Shown piece by piece: positions 43,470-51,549 of a stretch of DNA of 59,065 nucleotides. This DNA is from Roseivirga ehrenbergii (GTDB lineage Bacteria; Bacteroidota; Bacteroidia; Cytophagales; Cyclobacteriaceae). Below the pieces are notes generated by a model. It was not told the origin of the DNA, ran no database searches, and was given only the letters and a program-made list of their open reading frames with translations. The stretch lies in assembly GCF_001593005.1 (NCBI RefSeq), contig NZ_LQZQ01000008.1:1-59065 (forward strand), in the 5' to 3' direction. Position 1 is the first letter of the stretch; the number at the start of each line of letters is the position of its first letter. Both the position numbers and the translations under genes were made by a program.

Positions 43470-43546
43470 GCAGTCTTGAATGTTAGCATTATAAGCAGCC
43501 CCTGATACATCCCGAATTGTCGGGACAGAGTGACTTTCAAGACTGC
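43470..43546. repeat. Nested inverted repeat with GC palindrome
   Basis: Outer arms GCAGTCTTGAA and TTCAAGACTGC (11 bp, perfect) enclose 55 bases that contain TCCCGA-ATTG-TCGGGA (43510-43525) and CAGAGTGAC. The inner palindrome is of the same type as those in the tRNA-Ala pseudogene. It may be a terminator-like structure for the DUF4331 pair or a repeat element. Confidence 0.55.
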
Positions 43547-43574
43547 TCCTTTTCTCACCTCAAAAGCTACAATC

Positions 43575-44870
43575 ATGAAAAATCTAATTTGGCTATTCCT
43601 TAGCTTCGCTGTTCTTTCTTGTCAAAGCAAAGTATCAGAACAAAAAATTGCCGATTCGGCAGATTACGATCAGTTTCTACAAGCGCAACCATCACAGCAA
43701 TCTTTAGAAACTTTGAATGAAGAAATTAAATTCTGGGAAAATAAACTTTCCAGTTCTCCCAACAGCTTTACCTACATCAGTAAACTGGCTGGTTTAAAAA
43801 GCCGACAATTCAGGCTTGATGGATCTATAGAAAACATCCACATTTCAGACAGCCTTTATAAAAAAGCTGTGGAATTAAACCCCTTTAGCAACGCGAGCTT
43901 ATACCAAGCGCTGAGCGGCAACTCAATTACAAAACATGAGTTTGTCGAGGCAAAAAAATATGCTGAAATGGCCTTGGCCGAAGGCGATAAAAAAACAAGT
44001 ACTTACTATTTACTCTTTGATGCACTCATGGAATTGGGTGAGTACCAAAGAGCAACGGGTATCCTGAACATGCAGGAAAACAAATCATCTTTTGATTACC
44101 TAGTACGTGCCTCAAAATTGGCCGATCACAACGGAGGTTTAGATAAGGCCATTGCACTTATGGAACAAGCTTTTGACAGAGTAAAAGCCGATCACTCACT
44201 TTTCAGTTGGGCAAAATCTAACCTTGGCGATATGTATGGACATGCTGGAAGAATTCAAGACTCTTACAATGCCTACCTAGAAGTGTTGAACAAGAATCCG
44301 GAACACTGGCATTCATTACAGGGCATTGCTTGGATTAACTTTGCCCATGATAAAAATACGAGTGAAGCCAAAAGAATTTTAAACAAGATGAAAGCGCATG
44401 TAAATGATCCTCAGATCAATTTTATTCTGGCCGAAATTGCCGAATACGAAAACAATGAAGCACTTTCTACAGAATTGAAAAAAGCATACTACGCACAAGC
44501 TTCATCTCCCGAATATTTAGGTATGTATAACAAGTATCTTATTCTTTTAGAGGCTGAAGATTTAAGAATGCCAGATGCGGCCTTAACAAGGGCAACTGCC
44601 GAACAAGAAAAGAGGCCAACGCCTGAAATGTATGACTTGCTTGCCTGGTCTTATTTTCAGAAAGGCGACCATAAAAAAGCCTTAGAACTGGCTACTGCTC
44701 ATATTGAAAATAAGACTTCTCACCCTGAAGTACTTTATCACTTGGGAGTAATCTTCAAAATGAACAATTTTGCGAAAAAAGGTAACACTTACTTAAAAGA
44801 AGCCTTAGAAAGCACTTTTGAGCTAGGCCCTTTAACTACTGCAAAAATCGAAAAAGCACTAAAAAGCTAA
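43575..44870 (+). CDS. TPR-repeat lipoprotein
   Basis: About 431 residues from the ATG at 43575. Signal peptide with lipobox (AVLSCQ), then a chain of TPR-like helical pairs through the whole protein (for example KAVELNPFSNASLYQAL, YNAYLEVLNKNPEHWHSLQGIAWINF, DLLAWSYFQKGDHKKALELA). It probably binds a partner protein in the periplasm or at the outer membrane. The stop is directly followed, in frame, by the start of the His-rich gene. Confidence 0.82.
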   Translation: MKNLIWLFLSFAVLSCQSKVSEQKIADSADYDQFLQAQPSQQSLETLNEEIKFWENKLSSSPNSFTYISKLAGLKSRQFRLDGSIENIHISDSLYKKAVELNPFSNASLYQALSGNSITKHEFVEAKKYAEMALAEGDKKTSTYYLLFDALMELGEYQRATGILNMQENKSSFDYLVRASKLADHNGGLDKAIALMEQAFDRVKADHSLFSWAKSNLGDMYGHAGRIQDSYNAYLEVLNKNPEHWHSLQGIAWINFAHDKNTSEAKRILNKMKAHVNDPQINFILAEIAEYENNEALSTELKKAYYAQASSPEYLGMYNKYLILLEAEDLRMPDAALTRATAEQEKRPTPEMYDLLAWSYFQKGDHKKALELATAHIENKTSHPEVLYHLGVIFKMNNFAKKGNTYLKEALESTFELGPLTTAKIEKALKS

Positions 44871-45377
44871 ATGACCAAGCTTGTCGCCACCGGACTTCTA
44901 ATCACCTACGTGATCATACTCTTTGGGTATGGGGCAGCGACAGCAAGCCATAATTTTTTACATGCAATTGAAAATCCATTTCATAGCCATGGTCATGCTC
45001 ATAAACACGAGCAAGACCATGGACATGAGGAGGAAAAAGACGAAAGTCATCATCATGAACACGATACTGTTGCTGAAAATGAAAATCATCATGCAGTAGA
45101 CAGTGATCACGATCATGCTGAAACCCAAGCCAATAACAATAAGCACAACATTGAAGATCACACTTTGGGTTTTAACAAACTGAATAGTCAGGATCAAGAT
45201 GTTTCACCAACCGAAACTTTAAATCCTCTTTTCATTTTCGTTTATACACAGTCCAGTAATTCAACTGAGCATCTTGCTATTAACTTCAAGCTTTCAGAAA
45301 CAGAGCATCATTATTTAAGCCTTTACAAAAGTTTAGACACAGAACCGGTTACTCCTCCGCCTCCAACCATTTGTTAA
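44871..45377 (+). CDS. His-rich membrane-anchored protein
   Basis: A 168-residue protein with one N-terminal hydrophobic segment (about 4-26) and then a stretch (about 27-100) in which His, Glu and Asp dominate (FHSHGHAHKHEQDHGH, HHHEHD). In total there are about 20 His. The pattern is that of divalent metal binding (Zn, Ni, Co or Cu). The C-terminus is ordinary and ends in Pro-rich EPVTPPPPTIC. It directly precedes a TonB receptor, which suggests a shared role in metal handling. Confidence 0.75.
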   Translation: MTKLVATGLLITYVIILFGYGAATASHNFLHAIENPFHSHGHAHKHEQDHGHEEEKDESHHHEHDTVAENENHHAVDSDHDHAETQANNNKHNIEDHTLGFNKLNSQDQDVSPTETLNPLFIFVYTQSSNSTEHLAINFKLSETEHHYLSLYKSLDTEPVTPPPPTIC

Positions 45378-45387
45378 TTCCTCGAAA

Positions 45388-45407
45388 AGCCAACTCATCT
45401 GTTGGCT
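45388..45407 (+). terminator. Hairpin after His-rich gene
   Basis: AGCCAAC-TCATCT-GTTGGCT: 7-bp stem directly after the stop, without a T run. It might cause partial termination before the TonB receptor gene. Confidence 0.4.
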
Positions 45408-45511
45408 ACTAAATCAAATCATTAATTGAGCACAGAACTTTCATGTCCTGAACAGGATACGAATGTCTAATAACATCAATCTGTCGCTCATGAGGCTTTA
45501 ACATTAACAAC

Positions 45512-47767
45512 ATGAAATTTAAATTCATCATAGTATTGCTGTGTCTAATTACCAGCAGTCTGGCTGCCCAAACAGGAGAAATCAAGGGCACAATTATAGA
45601 TCAAGATTCTGGCGAACCTTTAGTAGGTGCCAGCGTTGCCATAGCACAAACAAGTATAGGAGCGGCCGCAAATAGTTACGGAAAATTTTCTATTCAAAAC
45701 CTTAAAACTGGTGAGTATGAATTGGAAATCAGTTTTGTTGGCTTTGAAAAACTCAGCAAAAAAGTAATGGTAACAGAAGGTAGTTCAACTCAAGTTGAGC
45801 TCTCACTTAAACCTTCTGCCCTTTCTCTTGGCGATGTTCAAGTAACCCAAAACTTAGCACAAAATGCTTCTATTATTTCAGCATTAGACATTGAACTTAG
45901 GCCCATTAGTACTTCGCAAGATGTACTGAAAATTGTACCAGGTCTTTTTATTGCCCAGCATGCCGGAGGAGGAAAAGCAGAGCAAATTTTCCTTCGTGGT
46001 TTTGATATAGACCACGGAACCGACATTGCCCTTTCGGTAGATGGAATGCCTGTGAATATGGTTTCGCATGCGCATGGTCAAGGTTATTCAGATTTACACT
46101 TTGTAATTCCAGAAACCATAGAGCGAGTTGCTTTTGATAAAGGGCCATATTATGCCAACAAAGGAGATTTTAACACTGCTGGCTTTGCTACCTTCAGTAC
46201 TAGAAAGCGATTGGAGTCAAACCTATTTAAAGTAGAAGGCGGTCAGTTCGGTACTTTCAGAACAGTTGGTCTTTTTAACTTATTAGAACCAAAAACCACC
46301 AAAGACCCAAGCCTCTATTTGGCTACGGAGTACTTTCGTACCAATGGTTATTTTGAAAGCTCACAGAATTTTAATCGATTCAATACCCTTTTAAAATACC
46401 ACCAACGACTTTCAGATAACAAGACCATAGAACTATCTACCTCTGCCTTTACCAGCAGTTGGGATGCTTCGGGACAAATACCTCTAAGAGCAATTGAGAG
46501 TGGACAGATTTCAAGGTTTGGAGCCATTGACGATACTGAAGGAGGAAATACCAGTCGCGTGAATTTGAACGCTAAACTCACAACCGATTTATCGGATGGG
46601 GGAATTATTGAAAATCAGGTTTTTATGTCGAAGTATGATTTTAAACTGGTTTCTAACTTCACCTTTTTCTTAAACGACCCAATCAATGGTGATCAAATTA
46701 CACAAAGCGAAGACCGCCAGATTTATGGCAGTAACAATAGCTATTGGAATAACTGGAGCTTGTTTGGATTAAAAGCCTCTACCGAATTCGGAACAGGTTT
46801 TAGATACGATCAGGTAGATGATATTCGCCTATCAAGAACATTGAACCGAAGAGAAGTATTATCGGATTTGGCCCGAGGAGACATTAGGGAATCAAGCGTT
46901 TACTTCTATGCCGAAGAGCAATTGGATCTAACAAAAAGGCTCTCATTAACCGCAGGTTTAAGGTACGATTATTTCACTTTTGACTACGTAGATGCGCTTA
47001 CCCCTACTTACAACAGGCAAGTAGAAAACAAAGGAATACTAACTCCAAAGTTTAAACTAGGTTATCAAGCCGCTACCGACCTGAATTTTTATGTAAAAGC
47101 TGGTATGGGGTATCACTCGAATGATACACGTGTGGTTGTAGCTCAAAACGGTAGTGATATTCTGTCAAAAGCCTATGGCGTTGACCTGGGTACACTTTGG
47201 AAACCAACGGAAAACCTTTTGGTGAACGTAGCCTTGTGGCGACTGGATTTAGCTCAAGAGTTTGTGTATGTAGGAGACGAAGGAGTAGTTGAAGCTGGAG
47301 GTAAAACTCAGCGACAGGGAGTAGACTTAACTGTTCGTTATCAGCTTACGCCTTCTTTATATGCCAATATGGATTTGAATTATACCGACCCTAAATCGGT
47401 AGATGAAGCGGAAGGGCAAGATTATATTCCATTAGCCCCTACTTTCACTAGCATTGGTGGGTTGAATTATGAAGGAAAAAAAGGGTTTAGAGGAAGTTTA
47501 CGCTACCGCTATTTAGATGACAGAGCAGCCAATGAAGACAATAGTGTAGTTGCCAAAGGGTATTTTCTTATGGATGCTGTTTTGAACTATGAAGTTGGCG
47601 CATTCGACTTTGGAATTGCTATAGAAAACGTTTTAAACACCGAATGGAGAGAAGCGCAATTCGATACAGAATCGAGATTCCGAAATGAAGCCCAGTCTGT
47701 AAGTGAAATACACTTTACACCAGGCACACCTTTTCAAGCCAGATTATCTGTTGCTGTTAAATTCTAA
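45512..47767 (+). CDS. TonB-dependent outer-membrane receptor
   Basis: A 751-residue receptor: signal peptide (cleavage near LAAQ), a CarboxypepD_reg-like domain (about 23-105), plug domain (about 120-230) and beta-barrel ending in Phe (SVAVKF). The plug contains IFLRGFDIDHGTDIALSVDGMPVNMVSHAHGQGYSDLHF (in parts), with a His cluster VSHAHG and DLHF that could contact a metal or other ligand. It is not paired with a SusD-like protein, so a small ligand rather than a polysaccharide is likely. Confidence 0.93.
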   Translation: MKFKFIIVLLCLITSSLAAQTGEIKGTIIDQDSGEPLVGASVAIAQTSIGAAANSYGKFSIQNLKTGEYELEISFVGFEKLSKKVMVTEGSSTQVELSLKPSALSLGDVQVTQNLAQNASIISALDIELRPISTSQDVLKIVPGLFIAQHAGGGKAEQIFLRGFDIDHGTDIALSVDGMPVNMVSHAHGQGYSDLHFVIPETIERVAFDKGPYYANKGDFNTAGFATFSTRKRLESNLFKVEGGQFGTFRTVGLFNLLEPKTTKDPSLYLATEYFRTNGYFESSQNFNRFNTLLKYHQRLSDNKTIELSTSAFTSSWDASGQIPLRAIESGQISRFGAIDDTEGGNTSRVNLNAKLTTDLSDGGIIENQVFMSKYDFKLVSNFTFFLNDPINGDQITQSEDRQIYGSNNSYWNNWSLFGLKASTEFGTGFRYDQVDDIRLSRTLNRREVLSDLARGDIRESSVYFYAEEQLDLTKRLSLTAGLRYDYFTFDYVDALTPTYNRQVENKGILTPKFKLGYQAATDLNFYVKAGMGYHSNDTRVVVAQNGSDILSKAYGVDLGTLWKPTENLLVNVALWRLDLAQEFVYVGDEGVVEAGGKTQRQGVDLTVRYQLTPSLYANMDLNYTDPKSVDEAEGQDYIPLAPTFTSIGGLNYEGKKGFRGSLRYRYLDDRAANEDNSVVAKGYFLMDAVLNYEVGAFDFGIAIENVLNTEWREAQFDTESRFRNEAQSVSEIHFTPGTPFQARLSVAVKF

Positions 47768-47816
47768 ATGAACTTGATCTTTGACAAGGGAATTCAAGCA
47801 ATTGATTTTCTGATGG

Positions 47817-47847
47817 GAGTCTCACCGTAAGGTGAGGCTCTTTTTTT
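47817..47847 (+). terminator. Terminator of TonB receptor gene
   Basis: GAGTCTCACC pairs with GGTGAGGCTC (10 bp with one G-T, GTAA loop) followed by seven T residues. Confidence 0.85.
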
Positions 47848-47850
47848 GAA

Positions 47851-47917
47851 AACTCTTGGAGGCTTAAAGTCGATATTCACATTAAAGTGAAGCCCACTAA
47901 CAAGCCCTCCAAGAGTT
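47851..47917 (-). terminator. Long hairpin after small membrane-protein gene
   Basis: AACTCTTGGAGGCTT (47851-47865) pairs with AAGCCCTCCAAGAGTT (47902-47917), one bulge, 36-nt loop. On the minus strand it is followed by TTTT. It lies 10 bases after the end of the minus-strand small gene, so a terminator role is likely. Confidence 0.55.
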
Positions 47918-47926
47918 AAATATTGT

Positions 47927-48139
47927 TTACCCTTTCTTTTTACCAGCCACTAGCACAATCGCACCAATTACGGCCAATACGCCACCAGTAATAGGTGACC
48001 AATAGATTGGGTTATTTTCCTTCTTATTGATTTCAACAACGCCTAGATCAACTACCTCCTCTTTGGTAACTAAGTTAACCCCAGTGAAAATGGTCATTAA
48101 AATTCCGCCTACGAGTAATATGATTCCTATGGTTTTCAT
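47927..48139 (-). CDS. Small two-helix membrane protein
   Basis: About 70 residues from the ATG at 48137-48139; the longer open frame upstream looks unlike a real N-terminus. Two hydrophobic segments (MKTIGIILLVGGILMTIFTG, then ITGGVLAVIGAIVLVAG) flank a polar region with VEINKKENN. No family named with certainty; it resembles small DUF3185-like proteins. Monocistronic. Confidence 0.6.
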   Translation of the reverse strand: MKTIGIILLVGGILMTIFTGVNLVTKEEVVDLGVVEINKKENNPIYWSPITGGVLAVIGAIVLVAGKKKG

Positions 48140-48478
48140 TTTTCTTTGATTTGGTAATGAAAACTGATTGGCAATTAGTGCTCCAATGCGTTTAAAGCAT
48201 TTCAGATAGGTTTTCACTTTAGGAAGTTGTAGATTTTATTACCCAGATGTATTCAGATTTCTCACTTATTCCAGAGAAAGGCCTTCGAAGCCTTGGAGTA
48301 GGTGGCAGAGTATATTAACGCTCAAGGATAATTCATTAAGTCACCCTGTAAGGATCCTTTTCAGAAATACAGACCTCAATTATAGATCCTTCCTTCGTCA
48401 GGAAAAGAAAGCGACAGTACTTTTGTTTTCAGTCTGCCATTAAGATGACACCCGTATTTTTAAGAAAAGAAAGAGCAC
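48140..48478. other. Gene-free region with repeat-like sequence
   Basis: No gene found. It holds a palindromic segment GGCCTTCGAAGCC (48281-48293) and, on the minus strand, GACGAAGGAAGGATC followed some 40 bases later by AGGATCCTTACAGGGTGAC (48344-48362), a layout like the degenerate intergenic repeats of Bacteroidota that begin with GTC and end with GTGAC. Nothing else recognised. Confidence 0.4.
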
Positions 48479-48502
48479 AAAAAAACCACCTTACGGTGGT
48501 TT
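48479..48502 (-). terminator. Terminator of sigma/anti-sigma operon
   Basis: On the minus strand ACCACC-GTAA-GGTGGT is followed by a run of seven T residues. Located 28 bases after the anti-sigma stop. Confidence 0.8.
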
Positions 48503-48530
48503 CAATTTCTTTGGTAAAAGCTTTTAAGGC

Positions 48531-49352
48531 TTAAACAGCTCCGGCTACTTGCATCAGGTCAAGTGTTGGGTTTTCACTTCCGCCTTTAGGCTCAATGGTT
48601 ACTGCAAACATGGAGGCATTCTGAACATTCTTCATTTTCATCAGTCCTTCCACATCAAAATCAAACACGCCCATATCTACTGGCACTCCATCTACAATGG
48701 CCCAAAGCTGATATTGCTGTTCTTCGGTTAATGTTTTTAACTGCTTAATATTCAAGTACGCCTCATCCGTTTTAGCATTCCAGTAAACACTTGCCGCATA
48801 TGATTGGGTTGGGTCTACCGCACCCATATTCACTCTTTTAAAGTCGGTGTCGCTAATAATATCAATATCTGCTACCAGATCGTCCAAGCGGTTATTTACT
48901 TGGTTATACTGTTCTGCCATTTGCGAATTCTGTGCTTGCAACTGAGCAAAGGCATCGGAAGAAGCCTTCCATTTTCCGTGATAATCATAAGCTAAATATG
49001 AAGTTACCAGTGCTATGGTTACTGAGGCAGCCACCATATATTTCCACATTCCATTATTGGTTTGTGGCATAGGAATCACCTTTGGTTCTTCCTTTTGTTT
49101 CGTATTCTCTTCTTTCAATCCCACCTCACTAGCGCCCAAAGTCGACATAATATTTGCTTTCAGATCGGCAGGTGGTTGGATTGCAGTAGCCATGGCGATA
49201 CCCTCTAAGCTATCCTCAATGGCGTTTAATTCTTCACGCAATTCAGGATACTCAGCTAGGCGCAACTCTACCTCTATACGCTCTTGTGGGGAGAGCGTAT
49301 CGAAGATGTATTCTTCGAGTATGCCAGACGCTATGTATTCTTTAATATCCAA
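48531..49352 (-). CDS. RskA-type anti-sigma factor (TTG start)
   Basis: A 273-residue membrane protein: N-terminal anti-sigma helical domain (IASGILEEYIFDTLSPQERIEVELRLAEYPELREEL, split), one helix (about 106-124), a short coiled region, and a C-terminal RskA domain with ASVYWNAKTDEAYLNIKQL and YQLWAIVDGVPVDMGVF. The gene starts at TTG 49352, directly after the TAA of the sigma gene and in the same frame. It should sequester the sigma factor until the extracellular domain is removed. Confidence 0.9.
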   Translation of the reverse strand: MDIKEYIASGILEEYIFDTLSPQERIEVELRLAEYPELREELNAIEDSLEGIAMATAIQPPADLKANIMSTLGASEVGLKEENTKQKEEPKVIPMPQTNNGMWKYMVAASVTIALVTSYLAYDYHGKWKASSDAFAQLQAQNSQMAEQYNQVNNRLDDLVADIDIISDTDFKRVNMGAVDPTQSYAASVYWNAKTDEAYLNIKQLKTLTEEQQYQLWAIVDGVPVDMGVFDFDVEGLMKMKNVQNASMFAVTIEPKGGSENPTLDLMQVAGAV

Positions 49353-49868
49353 TTACAACTGTACTTTATTTCTTAAATGTTTTAAAGCCGATCGCAAACG
49401 AGATTTCACTGTACCCAAGGGTATATCATATTCGTCAGCAATCTCTGAATGAGAAAAACCTTCGAAATATACCTTTAATAGAACAAACCTTTGTTCTTCC
49501 ACAAGGTCGTCCATCAATTCTCTTACACCAATTCCATCAACTGAAGTTTCCGTGCTGTTTTGTCGGTCGATGGTATATACGTACTCATCAATAGAATCAG
49601 TTTTAGCACTTCTTTTTATTTCTTTAGAACGAATTTTATCAATGGCTGCGTTTCGGGACAAGTTAAGCATCCAAGTAAACAAACGCCCTTTTTGAGGGTC
49701 GTACATTCCTATCTTGTTCCAAATTTTCAAGAAAATATCTTGAACAACTTCAGCGGCCACGTCTTCATCTTGTACAATCCTCTGAACAGCGCCATACAAA
49801 GCAGCCCCATATTTATCATATAAATACGATAGTGCATCCTTGTCCTGATTTTTTAATCTCAAGATCAA
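49353..49868 (-). CDS. ECF sigma factor (RpoE-like), N-terminus uncertain
   Basis: At least 171 residues: region 2 (LSYLYDKYGAALYGAVQRIVQDEDVAAEVVQDIFLKIWNKI, split, and RLFTWMLNLSRNAAIDKIRS) and region 4 (LMDDLVEEQRFVLLKVYFEGFSHSEIADEYDIPLGTVKSRLRSALKHLR, split). There is no ATG in front. TTG 49868 is the nearest start, ATT at 49883 is possible, and the frame remains open to a TGA near 49945 across the lpdA terminator. It is coupled to the RskA-type anti-sigma gene, as in SigK systems. Confidence 0.9.
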   Translation of the reverse strand: MILRLKNQDKDALSYLYDKYGAALYGAVQRIVQDEDVAAEVVQDIFLKIWNKIGMYDPQKGRLFTWMLNLSRNAAIDKIRSKEIKRSAKTDSIDEYVYTIDRQNSTETSVDGIGVRELMDDLVEEQRFVLLKVYFEGFSHSEIADEYDIPLGTVKSRLRSALKHLRNKVQL

Positions 49869-49924
49869 TTCCTGCTCTTCAATATGGTCTGGGTTGCGTG
49901 CTATTGGTAGTAAGTTGCTTTGTA

Positions 49925-49959
49925 AAAGTAAAGGGCTTGATGATCAAGCCCTTTACTTT
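49925..49959 (-). terminator. Strong hairpin, terminator of lpdA
   Basis: A 35-nt inverted repeat with perfect 17-bp arms (AAAGTAAAGGGCTTGAT and its complement) around a single base, about 27 bases after the lpdA stop. T residues follow only loosely. It overlaps the frame that extends the sigma gene upstream. Confidence 0.8.
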
Positions 49960-49985
49960 CTAAATATATTATTATAAACCGTGGT

Positions 49986-51383
49986 TTACAAATGAATTAC
50001 TTCATCATAAGCCGCAGCTGCTGCTTCCATAATGGCCTCAGACATGGTTGGGTGAGGGTGAACTGTTTTAATGATCTCATGCCCAGTAGTTTCCAGTTTT
50101 CTTACAGAAACCATTTCGGCAATCATTTCAGTTACGTTAGCACCAATCATGTGGGCTCCTAGTACTTCGCCATATTTCGCATCGAAAATTAATTTTACGA
50201 AACCATCGCTAGCGCCACCAGCTTTTGCTTTTCCTGAAGCTGAGAATGGGAATTTACCCACTTTAATTTCGTAACCTGCTTCTTTTGCCGCTGCTTCGGT
50301 ATAACCTACTGATGCTACTTCTGGCTGGCAATAAGTACAGCCTGGGATATTTCCGTAGTCTAATGCTTCTGGGTTTTCACCCGCAATTTTCTCCACACAA
50401 ATAATACCTTCAGCAGAAGCTACGTGAGCCAAAGCTGGGCCGTGAACGATATCACCAATGGCATAAACGCCATCTACATTTGTTTTGTAGAAATCGTCTA
50501 CAGTTACTTTACCTTTTTCGGTTTTCACCTTTAGGTCTTCAAGGCCAATTCCTTCTAAGTTGGTAGAAACACCTACTGCTGAAAGCACTACGTCTACATC
50601 TAGCACTTCATCGCCCTTTTTGGTCTTCACCGTAACCTTACAAGTTTTACCTTTTGTATCTACAGAAGTTACTTCAGCGCTGGTCATGATTTTCATGCCT
50701 GCTTTTTTGAAGCTTCTCTCCAATTGTTTTGACACCTCAGCATCTTCAACTGGAACGATTCTGTCCATGTATTCAACAATAGTTACTTCCGTTCCAATTG
50801 AGTTGTAGAAGTAAGCGAACTCTACTCCAATTGCGCCAGAACCAACAATTACCATAGATTTTGGCTGTTTGTCCAGCACCATGGCTTGTCTGTAGCCTAT
50901 AATTTTCTTTCCGTCAATTGGTAAGTTTGGCAATTCTCTAGAACGGCCACCAGTAGCTAGAATAATGTTATCAGCAGAATAGTCTACTTTTTTACCATCA
51001 GCGCCAGTTACTTCTACTTTTTTACCAGCTTTTAGCTTACCAAAGCCTTCGATATGATCGATTTTGTTCTTTTTAAACAAGAACTGAATTCCTTTGCTCA
51101 TTCCAGCGGCTACGTCACGGCTTCGTTTTACCATGCCATCAAAATCGGCAGAAAACTTACCGTCAATCTTGATTCCGTAGTCTTGCGCATGTTGAACATA
51201 CTCATATACCTGAGCACTTTTAAGCAATGCTTTGGTTGGGATACAACCCCAGTTCAGGCATATTCCGCCTAGTTCTGAGCGCTCTACCACGCCAACTTTC
51301 ATACCCAATTGAGACGCTCTAATCGCTGCCACATATCCACCGGGTCCACTGCCTATTACTATTAAATCGTATTTAGTAGCCAT
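49986..51383 (-). CDS. lpdA: Dihydrolipoyl dehydrogenase
   Basis: A 465-residue flavoprotein, E3 component of 2-oxoacid dehydrogenase complexes, oxidising dihydrolipoyl groups with NAD. FAD motif GSGPGGYVAAIRAS, redox disulfide Cys42/Cys47 in GGICLNWGCIPTK, NAD motif GSGAIGVEFAYF, and the catalytic His/Glu pair in HPHPTMSE near the C-terminus. Length is typical. It stands alone, without other complex subunits. Confidence 0.96.
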   Translation of the reverse strand: MATKYDLIVIGSGPGGYVAAIRASQLGMKVGVVERSELGGICLNWGCIPTKALLKSAQVYEYVQHAQDYGIKIDGKFSADFDGMVKRSRDVAAGMSKGIQFLFKKNKIDHIEGFGKLKAGKKVEVTGADGKKVDYSADNIILATGGRSRELPNLPIDGKKIIGYRQAMVLDKQPKSMVIVGSGAIGVEFAYFYNSIGTEVTIVEYMDRIVPVEDAEVSKQLERSFKKAGMKIMTSAEVTSVDTKGKTCKVTVKTKKGDEVLDVDVVLSAVGVSTNLEGIGLEDLKVKTEKGKVTVDDFYKTNVDGVYAIGDIVHGPALAHVASAEGIICVEKIAGENPEALDYGNIPGCTYCQPEVASVGYTEAAAKEAGYEIKVGKFPFSASGKAKAGGASDGFVKLIFDAKYGEVLGAHMIGANVTEMIAEMVSVRKLETTGHEIIKTVHPHPTMSEAIMEAAAAAYDEVIHL

Positions 51384-51413
51384 ATTTTATGAGGTTTTTT
51401 CTGTTCAATGCGG

Positions 51414-51421
51414 CAAAGTTA
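51414..51421 (-). promoter_or_regulatory. -7 element of lpdA
   Basis: TAACTTTG on the minus strand, 31-38 bases before the ATG; the nearest TTTG upstream gives only a 13-nt spacer, so the -33 is unclear. Confidence 0.5.
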
Positions 51422-51549
51422 AGCCAAATGTTCGCAAATAAAATAGTCGAATTGGAGGTATTGATCCTTTTCGTTTTCTTTGAACAGGATTAAAAACCAA
51501 AGACGCTTGTCGAGTTAACCGCAAGCTGATTTAATTGTTAGAGAGAAAT

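Noticed and set aside
44958-45197. Hydrophobic frame (79 codons) antisense to the His-rich gene
   Set aside because: His/Glu/Asp codons read in antisense give Met/Val/Ile/Phe codons, so the apparent membrane protein is an artefact.
49925-49959. The perfect 17-bp repeat as an operator of the sigma gene
   Set aside because: A stem with a single-base centre, placed just after lpdA, is better explained as its terminator, though an effect on the sigma leader remains possible.
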